A stretch of 64,000 nucleotides of DNA, taken from Bin55 sp965203735 (GTDB lineage: Bacteria > Pseudomonadota > Gammaproteobacteria > Pseudomonadales > Azotimanducaceae). The notes under the pieces are model-generated. The model was not told the DNA's origin. It did not search any database and worked only from the letters and a program-made list of their open reading frames with translations. Location: NCBI GenBank assembly GCA_965203735.1, contig OZ241909.1, positions 62,001 through 126,000 of the forward strand, read 5' to 3'. This document shows positions 1-8,068 of this stretch, one piece after another. The position numbers and the translations under genes were made by a program. The stretch's first letter is position 1. Each line of letters opens with the position of its first letter.

Positions 1-898
1 AAACGTTCATTCTTGGCTCATGGCCCAATCTATTTGAAGTACCGCAATGAGGAATGGCGTGAAGCGTTATAACCGCATCTCCCTCGTCCAAGAGTATCGG
101 AGTCGGTTTCAACCACTTCGTACCATCCGGAGTCGTCTCCGAGCCTTCTGAGAATTGATCTCGAATCGTTTGCGGCAAGTGGTTCATTGTCACACCGCTC
201 TCTCCGATGGGACGCAGCCTAGGCCATCCTTCACCTTCCGGTCCAACAACTCCGCCGCTATCCCGCTGCATCCGAAAGAAATCCTCCACCGCATGGTGTG
301 CTCCTCGTAGTACTGCAAGGTTGCCTCTTCCAAATTCGGTTTGATCGTTCAGAGCGACTCCGACGAATGCCGTGAAACTCCCTATGGATAGTTTGCACGC
401 AGGATCTTGAAACAATGGAGTGTTGTTGCCGCCGCGATTGGCGGCGTCACCAGTTCCAAAGTGTTCAGTTCGAGGTGATTGCCAATTATCGACCTCGTTT
501 TGGTTTCTAGGGACTCTCCCTGCCCACTGTCCATCGAGATGCGGCACGAAGCCGAAATTCGGAATTTCCGTACCTGGAACACCATAGGATGTGATAGTTT
601 CCGATGCGTCAAACGGGTGAAGCGCAGTGGGCATTGCTTTGACAGGAGGGTCAAATTCGCCCATTGTGTTTCTCAGCAGATCACCCAAACTAGTCTCATT
701 GACGAGAGCTGGAAGCTCCGGAGCGACTGAAAGGTCCTTGTAATGCCGTCGGAGACTTCCTTCGCGTCCAATCATCACGTGGATACGTCTCTTAGCGGAT
801 CGGGTCAGTTCACGAGGGACGATATCCCGAAGTACGATAAAACCGTCGTTGTAGAAGTCTCGTTTCTGATCTAGAGTTAGTTCGGTGGGGGTGTTCAC
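1..898 (-). CDS. Phytanoyl-CoA dioxygenase (PhyH) family protein, 3' part cut by window edge
   Basis: The minus strand is open without a stop from a GTG at 898 to the window edge (299 codons, 3' end missing). The N-terminus reads LTLDQKRDFYNDGFIVLRD, the usual opening of PhyH-type Fe(II)/2-oxoglutarate dioxygenases. An HxD iron-binding motif follows (FVPHLDGQW), and near the edge IPHCGTSNR fits the region of the distal iron-ligand His. Such enzymes hydroxylate small molecules; the substrate cannot be read from sequence. There is no ATG before the conserved start, so GTG is preferred; an in-frame TTG lies 15 bases upstream. The gene follows the Fic gene on the same strand after about 146 bases. 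Family assignment is fairly sure, substrate unknown. Confidence 0.8.
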   Translation of the reverse strand, partial: MNTPTELTLDQKRDFYNDGFIVLRDIVPRELTRSAKRRIHVMIGREGSLRRHYKDLSVAPELPALVNETSLGDLLRNTMGEFDPPVKAMPTALHPFDASETITSYGVPGTEIPNFGFVPHLDGQWAGRVPRNQNEVDNWQSPRTEHFGTGDAANRGGNNTPLFQDPACKLSIGSFTAFVGVALNDQTEFGRGNLAVLRGAHHAVEDFFRMQRDSGGVVGPEGEGWPRLRPIGESGVTMNHLPQTIRDQFSEGSETTPDGTKWLKPTPILLDEGDAVITLHAIPHCGTSNRLGHEPRMNV

Positions 899-1044
899 GA
901 GGTGGACGCGCAATTGGTATTGAGTTGAATTGTATATTCTGACGGTGCCTTATATGTTAGAAGTATTCCGAAGGGCTGTTTTGGTCGTGACTTGTGTGCC
1001 CACAAGTAGCCTTTCTGTCGACTTGCTCCCAGAGAACATCACCA

Positions 1045-2520
1045 TCAAAAAGAGCGCTGAACTCTCACAGAAGGTCTGGAAAGAGTCGCTCGCGCTGTTA
1101 ATGGTTGGGCTTCAAGAAAAACCGCCGGTAACTCTACCTTGTTGGAGTACACCTTTCTTCTCGAATCCCAATTGCGATAGACTTCAGCGCTTACCCCAAT
1201 AGCTCGTGCTGAAACCTCGGTGATATTTCTACACTCCTCAATCACTAAAGCCTTTAAGTGGTTCTGATCGTTGGAATCTAGGTGGCGAATACTCTTGATC
1301 CAAGACTCCAGCTCTTCCAAAGGGTCAATGGGATCCTCTGTGATCATTTGACGAATCGATGCTTCTATTTCACTACGAAAGCGAAGTGAAAGTTGAGAGG
1401 GCGATGTCATTCGCTCCCGGTCTCTATGAAACTGATAAGAGGACTGCAAATAGGTTGAGAGGAAGACGTCGCGAATCAACTCCGTTCGATTAAGCTCGTA
1501 TACGCCTAGCATCCCATTAATGTAAGCTGGCTCAGGCGTGCCTAGAAACGATAGCGGACACAGTCCAGACCGAATTAGGGGCAAGTTGGCTAGTATCCGC
1601 GCTGTTCTTTTGTTTCCATCAACAAAAGGCTGCAAATAAGAGAGATGCACTAGAACAAACAGAGATTGCTCAAAAGGATCTCTAATCTCCCTGCACTTTT
1701 CAAGAATCTCAGATAACGTCTCATGAAGATCTTCAAAGTTACTCTCCGGTACGTAGGACGAACCTTCAATTTTCACTTCCAATCGACGCAATTGGCCGAC
1801 GTTGTTTGGGTCTATCAGCAAGTTTTTGGTAAGTTGCGCATGCACGTCACAAACAGTCGTAAGGTTGAAGTCCGTCGGACTCAATCCTTCTCCTAATACG
1901 ACGCCTCGCAACAACATTTCTATGGCGTCCTTATGATTCAGAATGATGACCACATGGGTTCGATCTTGGCTACTCATATCCTGATCGAGTTCTAGTACAA
2001 GCCTCTCGGTTTTGAGGTAATCTGCGTCTACACCTTCTAGACGACTGGATGCAAAGGAAAGGTCGACAAGAAATCTCTCAAACACTCGTCTTCCACTGTC
2101 CGTGCTCGGATCATACGGATACTCAGAATCCAGCCTGCCTGCTTGATGTAGCTTATCCAGTAGCGGTTCTTCAAGGTATCGAGTCACATTTGGTTTGTAG
2201 TTTGAAAGAAAATCCCTTTGGTACCTGACTCTTTCTCGCATTCGCACAGATCGCTCCACATACTGATCAATGTCCTTGGCGTCGAGCCCAACGGGTACCG
2301 AGACCCTAAACGGGATACGGTTTACAATGCGATATTTAGTTGATCGACCGCCTCCGACGGTCGTAATGAGTCCCATTTCACCAAGTTTGTTTAGTCGGCG
2401 AATGGAAGTAATTCGAGTGAGATTACCCAAAGCCTCGCTAATTTCCCGAGCTGACAGCGGAATGTTAGATTGGCTTAGCAAGTCGAGGATGCGTTTGTTA
2501 TCGTACTCGGGGCTAGACAC
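1045..2520 (-). CDS. Fic-family protein with N-terminal winged helix and degenerate catalytic motif
   Basis: A 491-residue protein starting at GTG 2520. Residues about 1-70 look like a winged-helix DNA-binding domain. A Fic core follows at about 150-350, with an inhibitory-helix motif SSRLEG (Glu162) before it, so the layout is that of class II Fic proteins. The Fic motif is YLQPFVDGNKRTAR: the catalytic His of HPFxxGNxR is Gln297 (codon CAG), and GNGR is GNKR. Fic enzymes normally move AMP from ATP onto target hydroxyls; a Gln here predicts loss of normal AMPylation. The fusion to a winged helix suggests a regulator or a toxin-antitoxin-like protein. Fic family assignment is sure; activity is inferred. 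Confidence 0.9.
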   Translation of the reverse strand: MSSPEYDNKRILDLLSQSNIPLSAREISEALGNLTRITSIRRLNKLGEMGLITTVGGGRSTKYRIVNRIPFRVSVPVGLDAKDIDQYVERSVRMRERVRYQRDFLSNYKPNVTRYLEEPLLDKLHQAGRLDSEYPYDPSTDSGRRVFERFLVDLSFASSRLEGVDADYLKTERLVLELDQDMSSQDRTHVVIILNHKDAIEMLLRGVVLGEGLSPTDFNLTTVCDVHAQLTKNLLIDPNNVGQLRRLEVKIEGSSYVPESNFEDLHETLSEILEKCREIRDPFEQSLFVLVHLSYLQPFVDGNKRTARILANLPLIRSGLCPLSFLGTPEPAYINGMLGVYELNRTELIRDVFLSTYLQSSYQFHRDRERMTSPSQLSLRFRSEIEASIRQMITEDPIDPLEELESWIKSIRHLDSNDQNHLKALVIEECRNITEVSARAIGVSAEVYRNWDSRRKVYSNKVELPAVFLEAQPLTARATLSRPSVRVQRSF

Positions 2521-2640
2521 AGCTTCTACTGTTACAAAAACGCCAATATTTTAAGAATCTTGCTACAAATATGTTATGAATGGATAAAATATACGAATAA
2601 AAGATACAAAAATGTCATGAATAACGGATTAATCGCATTG
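2521..2640. promoter_or_regulatory. A+T-rich upstream region of the Fic gene with a repeated 11-mer
   Basis: This A+T-rich stretch precedes the Fic gene. The words atgttatgaat (2571-2581) and atgtcatgaat (2612-2622) differ by one base and lie 41 bases apart in the same orientation. They could be an operator for the winged-helix domain of the adjacent Fic protein, but this is a guess from position only. Confidence 0.25.
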
Positions 2641-2780
2641 AATTGATACGAATAATCGTCGATGCGACAGTGCTGATAGAGCGACCGAACAACATCACTG
2701 TCGGAAAGAAGATTCCAGTCGCCCAACTAGTTTGGAACACGAACGATGTTCCACAAACCTCGAGAGCTGCTCTAAGTCCG

Positions 2781-3110
2781 GGTAGCCTCAGCCGCGACAA
2801 ACGTTGATTGTACCGATGGACTTAGCGCTCTCACTTCTGCCATTGCATCGAAGATCTTGCGTGTGTCAAACGCATCTTGCGCCTCTTCGTCGACGAAAAA
2901 TGAGCAACCTGAGCATGAATGCCAATACTAAGAACGAAGCGAGTCGAATCTTTGGATCATGGATCTTTGCTTATCCCTGAGCTAGCAGCTCGCTTAGATT
3001 CCGATCCAGCTAGTGGTTCAAATCCCAGAAAATGCAACGAAATCAGAGCGCTATTGAAGCTAATCAGGATAAATGGCAATAAGGTGCTACCATCTTAACA
3101 GTTGGATCGG
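2781..3110 (-). pseudogene. Decayed duplicate of the 3' end of yejE
   Basis: This stretch aligns base by base with the 3' end of the intact yejE gene about 840 bases away (3618-3930), in the same orientation. Shared pieces include acaaacgttgatt, gccattgcatcgaag, gagcatgaatgccaa and cccagaaaat. Translated on the minus strand it gives ISLHFLGFEPLAGSES, matching LTSLDFLGFGLPPGSAS of the intact protein. Stops and frameshifts then break the frame, so it cannot make a permease. It is either a leftover of a second yej operon or of a local tandem duplication. Similarity fades past about 3095. Confidence 0.75.
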
Positions 3111-3163
3111 GAGCAGTGGATTCTCATCCTTTCTATACGGATGTTCAAGAGCAAGGGAAAGTT

Positions 3164-3424
3164 ATGTCTAGGCTTCAAGAAATGACAAAAAGGGAAAAGA
3201 AACGACACATACTGTGGGCAGTATCGTCTCTTCTGCCCCTAGCTCTCTTTGGCTGTATGTGGCTTTATATGTTCACTCCCAATGAATTTGAATTTTGGGC
3301 GACTCTTGTACTTGCAATCGCAGGAACCGCTTGGATACTCAAGCGTTTGTTCTTTCCAACCGACACAGAGGAGCTCCCAAAGCGCGCGTTGGAACGGCCA
3401 GATGGGTCTAAGTTGATGCGTTAG
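3164..3424 (+). CDS. Small two-helix membrane protein, unknown
   Basis: An 86-residue frame starting at ATG 3164, preceded by caagggaaagtt, a plausible ribosome-binding site. A GTG at 3116 would add 16 residues but has a purine-rich stretch only 2 bases away, so it is less likely. There is a charged N-terminus (TKREKKR), then two hydrophobic segments at about 18-38 and 46-64, then a polar tail. I do not recognise the family. It sits alone between a yejE remnant and the 3' end of yejE, reading toward yejE. It could be a chance frame; the two clean membrane segments argue for a gene. Confidence 0.45.
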   Translation: MSRLQEMTKREKKRHILWAVSSLLPLALFGCMWLYMFTPNEFEFWATLVLAIAGTAWILKRLFFPTDTEELPKRALERPDGSKLMR

Positions 3425-3609
3425 TCAACGACTCTAGACCTATTCTTAATCTGATATAGATAATGGAATTCCCCTAGTGATTCAGAAGAAATCACAATCC
3501 TTTCTCTTGGTGGGACGGTAGTTGCCCCTGCACGAGAGAGTCGTTGTAAATAGCGTTGGTGCGACTATAGACTACGTTTGCCTTGGGTGTCGTCTACAAG
3601 GCTAAACCA

Positions 3610-4782
3610 CTAGGTCCTCGTTGCCTCTGCCGCAACAAACGTTGATTCAGCGGTTTCCTTAGCGCTTTCTTCAGCCATTGCATCAAAGGTCTTGCGTGGA
3701 TCGAATGCATCTCGAACCGCTTCTCCGATAAAGATCAACAAGCTGAGCATGAATGCCAAGACGAAGAATGAGGTTAGTCCTAGCCACGGTGCATGGAGAT
3801 TGGCCTTGCCTTGAGCCAGCAGCTCGCCAAGTGATGCAGAGCCCGGTGGTAGCCCAAATCCCAGAAAATCCAACGAAGTCAACGCAGTAATGGAGCCAAT
3901 CATCACGAAGGGCAAAAACGTGATGGTCGCGGTCATGGCATTAGGCAATACATGCTTGCGCATGATCTTAGTGTCCTTAACTCCTAGAGCGCGAGCTGCA
4001 CGCACATACTCAAAATTCCTAGTACGAAGAAATTCCGCTCGAACTACTCCTACAAGGGACATCCACTCAAACAGAAGCAACAAAAACAACAGTAGCCAAA
4101 AACTGGGAATAAACACGCTTGCTAGGATGATCAGCATGTACAAACGCGGCATGCCCGACCAAATCTCAATAAATCGTTGAAACAGCAAGTCGGTCCAGCC
4201 TCCGAAGTAGCCTTGAACTGCTCCTGCTGCAATCCCTACTATCGAAGAGAGGACAGTGAGCACAATTCCAAACAGGACCGAAATCCGAAATCCGTAAATC
4301 ACACGTGCCAGGACATCTCGAGCTTGATCGTCAGTCCCTAGAAGGTTTTGACCAGTTGGAGGAGCCGGAGCCGGCTGTTCCAGATTGAAATTCGTGGTGC
4401 TGTAGGAAAATCGAATCGGAGGCCAAATCATCCAGCCCCCCTCATCCAAAATCAAGTCCTGAACTTCCTTCTCTCTATACTCCGCTTCTGTCTGAAAGAA
4501 TCCTCCGAATGTCGTTTCGGGATAGATGTTGAAAACGGGTGTGTAGAGTTTCCCTTGATACCCAATAAGCAGAGGTTTGTCGTTCGCGATAAACTCGGCG
4601 AACAAAGAAATCACGAAGAGGACTGTAAAGATCCAGAACGACCAGTAACCTCGTCGGTTCTTCTTGAAATTGCTGAGTCTTCGAGCGGTTAACGGAGAAA
4701 TCAACGACCGTCGTGGCAATGCGCCAGATTCCGTTCCGCCACTCTGGGACGAATCACCTGCTGAGATTTGAGTTTCAACCAC
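3610..4782 (-). CDS. yejE: ABC peptide importer permease YejE
   Basis: Inner-membrane permease of a binding-protein-dependent importer of the YejABEF type, which takes up peptides (and microcin C in E. coli). It follows E. coli YejE over most of its length: NRRGYWSFWIF near the start, ANDKPLL, LGTDDQARDVLARVIYG, MSLVGVVRAEFLRTRNF, the EAA-loop region RAARALGVKDTKIMRKHVLP, SLDFLGFGLPPGSASLGELL and IGEAVRDAFDPRKTF. I choose GTG 4782, giving 390 residues and an 8-base overlap with the stop of yejB, typical of translational coupling. A longer TTG start would overlap yejB by 62 bases. The C-terminal 25 residues are extra relative to E. coli. No yejF ATPase gene follows. Confidence 0.92.
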   Translation of the reverse strand: MVETQISAGDSSQSGGTESGALPRRSLISPLTARRLSNFKKNRRGYWSFWIFTVLFVISLFAEFIANDKPLLIGYQGKLYTPVFNIYPETTFGGFFQTEAEYREKEVQDLILDEGGWMIWPPIRFSYSTTNFNLEQPAPAPPTGQNLLGTDDQARDVLARVIYGFRISVLFGIVLTVLSSIVGIAAGAVQGYFGGWTDLLFQRFIEIWSGMPRLYMLIILASVFIPSFWLLLFLLLLFEWMSLVGVVRAEFLRTRNFEYVRAARALGVKDTKIMRKHVLPNAMTATITFLPFVMIGSITALTSLDFLGFGLPPGSASLGELLAQGKANLHAPWLGLTSFFVLAFMLSLLIFIGEAVRDAFDPRKTFDAMAEESAKETAESTFVAAEATRT

Positions 4783-5893
4783 CGCGTGTCTCGAAGTCGA
4801 TCCTCGGATCGATAAACGTATAAGTGAGATCACCAATGAGGTTCATCAGCAATCCGAGCAAAGTGAAAAAATAAAGCGTTGCAAAAATTACTGGATAGTC
4901 GCGTTTCAGCACCGCTTCGAAACCAAGCAGCCCTAATCCATCCAGCGAGAAAATGATCTCGATTAGCAGGGCACCAGTGAACAAGATGCCTACGAAAGCG
5001 CTGGGAAATCCGGCAATCACGATCAGCATGGCGTTTCTAAAGACATGGCCATAGAGAATGCGACGTTCCGCGATTCCTTTCGCGCGAGCAGTCATGACGT
5101 ACTGTTGGTTGATCTGGTCTAGGAATGAATTCTTGGTGAGAAAGGTTAGAGTGGCAAATCCTCCGATCACCAAGGCTGCAACCGGAAGGACCATGTGCCA
5201 GAGATAATCCATGGACTTCTGAATCCAGTTGAGGTCCACCCAGTTTTCCGATGTAAGTCCTCGCAAGGGGAACCACTCGAAGAAGCTACCTCCCGCAAAT
5301 AGCACGACAAGCAAGATGGCAAACAGGAAGCCGGGGATTGCGTTGCCGATGATTACTACAGCACTCGTCCAAACATCGAACTTCGTGCCATCCTTGACCG
5401 CTTTGCGAACTCCTAACGGAATCGAAATGAGATAGACGAGCAACGTGGTCCACAGTCCGAGAGAAATCGAAACCGGCATCTTGTCGAGTACAAGGTCAAT
5501 GACAGATTGGTCGCGAAAGTAGCTGTTTCCGAAGTCAAACCGAATGTAATTCCCCATCATCATGAAGAATCGCTCCCACAACGGCTTGTCGAAGCCGAAG
5601 TACTCCTCGAGATCTTTGATGAACTCCGGGTCCAATCCCTCTGCTCCCCGATACTTACTCGAGATCCCGCTTCCTCCGCCAGATTGGATCGCGTCCTGCC
5701 CGGGACCGCCAACCTCTCCGCCTCCACCTCCAGTGATGCGTTGGGTTACCTGGACGTCAGGATTGGTGAGTTCAGCGATGATCTGCTCGATGGGACCGCC
5801 GGGAGCGAACTGAACGACCACAAAATTTATCACCATGATTCCGAACAAAGTCGGAATAATGAGGAGAATTCTGCGGACTACGTACGCTAGCAT
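4775..5893 (-). CDS. yejB: ABC peptide importer permease YejB
   Basis: Inner-membrane permease partner of YejE, 372 residues against about 364 in E. coli. Recognisable parts are RRILLIIPTLFGIMVINF, APGGPIEQ, YRGAEGLDPEFI, the membrane span region SISLGLWTTLLVYLISIPLG, FPLRGLTSENW, LTKNSFLDQINQQYVMTARA with the EAA loop, and the ending SLDGLGLLGFEAVLKRDYPV then IDPRIDF. A Gly-rich insert lies near residues 55-75, as in other YejB proteins. It follows yejA by 83 bases and overlaps yejE by 8 bases, so yejA-yejB-yejE is one operon on the minus strand. Confidence 0.93.
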   Translation of the reverse strand: MLAYVVRRILLIIPTLFGIMVINFVVVQFAPGGPIEQIIAELTNPDVQVTQRITGGGGGEVGGPGQDAIQSGGGSGISSKYRGAEGLDPEFIKDLEEYFGFDKPLWERFFMMMGNYIRFDFGNSYFRDQSVIDLVLDKMPVSISLGLWTTLLVYLISIPLGVRKAVKDGTKFDVWTSAVVIIGNAIPGFLFAILLVVLFAGGSFFEWFPLRGLTSENWVDLNWIQKSMDYLWHMVLPVAALVIGGFATLTFLTKNSFLDQINQQYVMTARAKGIAERRILYGHVFRNAMLIVIAGFPSAFVGILFTGALLIEIIFSLDGLGLLGFEAVLKRDYPVIFATLYFFTLLGLLMNLIGDLTYTFIDPRIDFETRGG

Positions 5894-5976
5894 GTTTGGT
5901 CAGTAGCTGTCAGTTCAAGCTCGATGTAATGTTCCCGAGGCTCGCGGAGCTTCGCCCATTGTGTGTCATGAGAATA

Positions 5977-7812
5977 CTAGTTTCTATAGGACTCCACACG
6001 CTCGTTCTTCTCTGGATCCAGCCACCAAGACCACAAACCAAGACTGAATCTCGGCTTGATGTCGGGTCGTCCAAACTTATCCCACCATATCACTCGATCC
6101 GAATTAATGTGCCATGTTGGAATGACGTAGTAGTGCCACTGTAGGACTCGGTCCAATGCACGAGTCGCGACGATGAGTTCAGCGCGGGACGTTGCCTCGA
6201 CGACGTTTTCAATGAGTTCGTCGATGACAGGATTCTTGATACCCACGTAGTTTCGACTACCAGGGGCATCAGCGGCCGCAGAACCCCAAAGGTCTCGTTG
6301 TTCATTGCCAGGCGAACGTGACTGACCGAACACAAGCGTGATCATGTCGTAGTCGAACTCACGTAGTCGATTCTGATACTGCGCGGGCTCGACCGTTCGA
6401 ATTGTTCCTTGGATTCCAAGCCTGTTCAAGTTTTGTATGAAAGGAGACACGATTCTTTCAAATTCCGGAGACACAAGCAGGAATTCAATCTCCATAGCTT
6501 CTCCCGTCTCCGTATGGACAAGTCGATTGTTCTCCACATTCCATCCAGCATCCGTCAGTAGATTGCTTGCTTCTCTCAAATTGCTACGAATGTTTCCCGA
6601 TCCATCGGTCTTGGGGACTTCAAAAACAGTAGTGAAGACCTCATCAGGGATTCTGCCGCGATATGGCTCCAGAATCTTAAGTTCAGCTTCAGAAGGCAAT
6701 CCTTCCGCCGCAAGTTCGGAGTTGTCGTAGAAACTGCGACTACGCGTGTACTGACCATAGAAAAGGTTCTTGTTCGACCATTCGAAATCGAAACAGTGTC
6801 CAAGTGCTTTCCGAACTCGGGCATCTTGGAACTTGGCCTTACGAGTGTTAAAGACGAACGACGGCATTCCCGTTGCACGGTAGTGTCGGAGCATTTCCTT
6901 CCGGACCATGCCTTCATTCAATGCAGGAAAGTCATACGAAGTCGCCCACTTCTTGCTGGAGCTCTCTCCTCGAAAGTCGTACTCACCCGACTTGAACGCT
7001 TCGATGGCGACGTCGTCGTCCCGTACGTAGTCGTAACGAATGAAATCAAAGTTGTACAGTCCACGATTGAGGGGGAGATCCGCACCCCAGTAGTTTGGGT
7101 CTCTTTCAAAAACTACATATCTTCCTGGCTCAAAGTCTGCGATTTTGTACGGACCACTTGTAACAGGTGGATCGAGTGTGGTCTTATCGAATTCTCTCTC
7201 CTCCCAGTATTCTTTTGAAAATACGCGAATTTGCCCGACGATCTGCGGTAGCTCACGATTGGGTTCGCCGGAGAAAACGAACTTTACAGAGTGGGTGTCG
7301 AGCGCGAGCGCTTGCGAGACGTTCGCATAGTAGGCGCGGTAGAAAGGCTCACCTTTTTCCTTGAGAGTGTTGAAACTGAATACAACGTCCTCGGACGTGA
7401 TGGGGGTACCGTCGTTGAATCTCGCTTCGGGACGAAGGTGATAGATGACGAAAGAAAGATCCTCAGCCACTTCTATTGCACCAGCGATCAATCCGTAACC
7501 TGTCAGTGAATCGTCCTCTGTTGTGCGAGTCAACGATTCGTAGAATCGGTCGATTAGCCCTGCGGCTTCTTCACCCTTGATGATGAATGGATTGAAATTG
7601 TCAAATCCTCCCACTGCAAACAGCCTCATGGTTCCGCCTTTCGGTGCATCGGGATTGGCATATTCCAAATGTCCAAAATTTGCGGAATACTTGGGTCTAT
7701 CTTCAAGTGTCAGTGCATGGGTGGTAAAAGTCCGGACTTCCTGGGCTGAATGGTAGGTACAAAGGGCAACAGTCAGAACGGAAGCAAATACGATTCGAGA
7801 TGCGGAGCGCAC
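5977..7812 (-). CDS. yejA: Periplasmic peptide-binding protein YejA
   Basis: Extracellular solute-binding protein (family 5) that delivers oligopeptides to the YejBE permease. It has 611 residues, close to E. coli YejA. A signal peptide covers about residues 1-23. Next come HALTLEDRPKYSANFGHLEYANPDAPKGGT, the classic opening of this family with FGHLEYANPDAPKGG, then DGTPITSEDVVFSF, GPYKIADFEPGRYVVFERDP and a WHYYVIPTWHI stretch. Start GTG 7812 is supported by aggag seven bases upstream. It is first in the operon. The upstream 250 bases are shared with the divergent giant gene A, so the two promoters probably overlap there. Confidence 0.93.
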   Translation of the reverse strand: MRSASRIVFASVLTVALCTYHSAQEVRTFTTHALTLEDRPKYSANFGHLEYANPDAPKGGTMRLFAVGGFDNFNPFIIKGEEAAGLIDRFYESLTRTTEDDSLTGYGLIAGAIEVAEDLSFVIYHLRPEARFNDGTPITSEDVVFSFNTLKEKGEPFYRAYYANVSQALALDTHSVKFVFSGEPNRELPQIVGQIRVFSKEYWEEREFDKTTLDPPVTSGPYKIADFEPGRYVVFERDPNYWGADLPLNRGLYNFDFIRYDYVRDDDVAIEAFKSGEYDFRGESSSKKWATSYDFPALNEGMVRKEMLRHYRATGMPSFVFNTRKAKFQDARVRKALGHCFDFEWSNKNLFYGQYTRSRSFYDNSELAAEGLPSEAELKILEPYRGRIPDEVFTTVFEVPKTDGSGNIRSNLREASNLLTDAGWNVENNRLVHTETGEAMEIEFLLVSPEFERIVSPFIQNLNRLGIQGTIRTVEPAQYQNRLREFDYDMITLVFGQSRSPGNEQRDLWGSAAADAPGSRNYVGIKNPVIDELIENVVEATSRAELIVATRALDRVLQWHYYVIPTWHINSDRVIWWDKFGRPDIKPRFSLGLWSWWLDPEKNERVESYRN

Positions 7813-8068
7813 GCAATTCTCCTAGTTGGTGCTCAAGTTCATGTTACACGACAACTGATTACGAGACTTGGGCAGAAAACTCAAACCATGATGCAACTTT
7901 CGCAACATTTGAACGCCGCTTGGGTCTAATCAAATCGGAGAAAATACAGAAGATTGAGAAGGTCGCAAACATGGAGCAGAACTGCATGATGAAACCCTTA
8001 GTCCCGATGGGATTGTCGCGACGTTCGAGGCATTCAATATTCAAGCTCGAAGGTCTCGACAAACCGCA
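7813..8068. promoter_or_regulatory. Divergent intergenic region between yejA and giant gene A
   Basis: 256 bases between two divergently transcribed genes, so at least two promoters should lie here. I see no convincing sigma-70 pair or palindrome by eye. The yejA ribosome-binding site (aggag) lies at its left edge. Confidence 0.4.

Noticed and set aside
2615..2800. 61-codon minus-strand frame
   Set aside because: It runs into the yejE remnant; readable protein-like words occur on both strands here and none can be assigned.
3000..3040. tRNA-like T-arm word (ggttcaaatccca)
   Set aside because: It lies inside the decayed yejE copy and aligns with ordinary yejE coding sequence (agcccaaatcccagaaaat); no acceptor or anticodon arm can be built around it.
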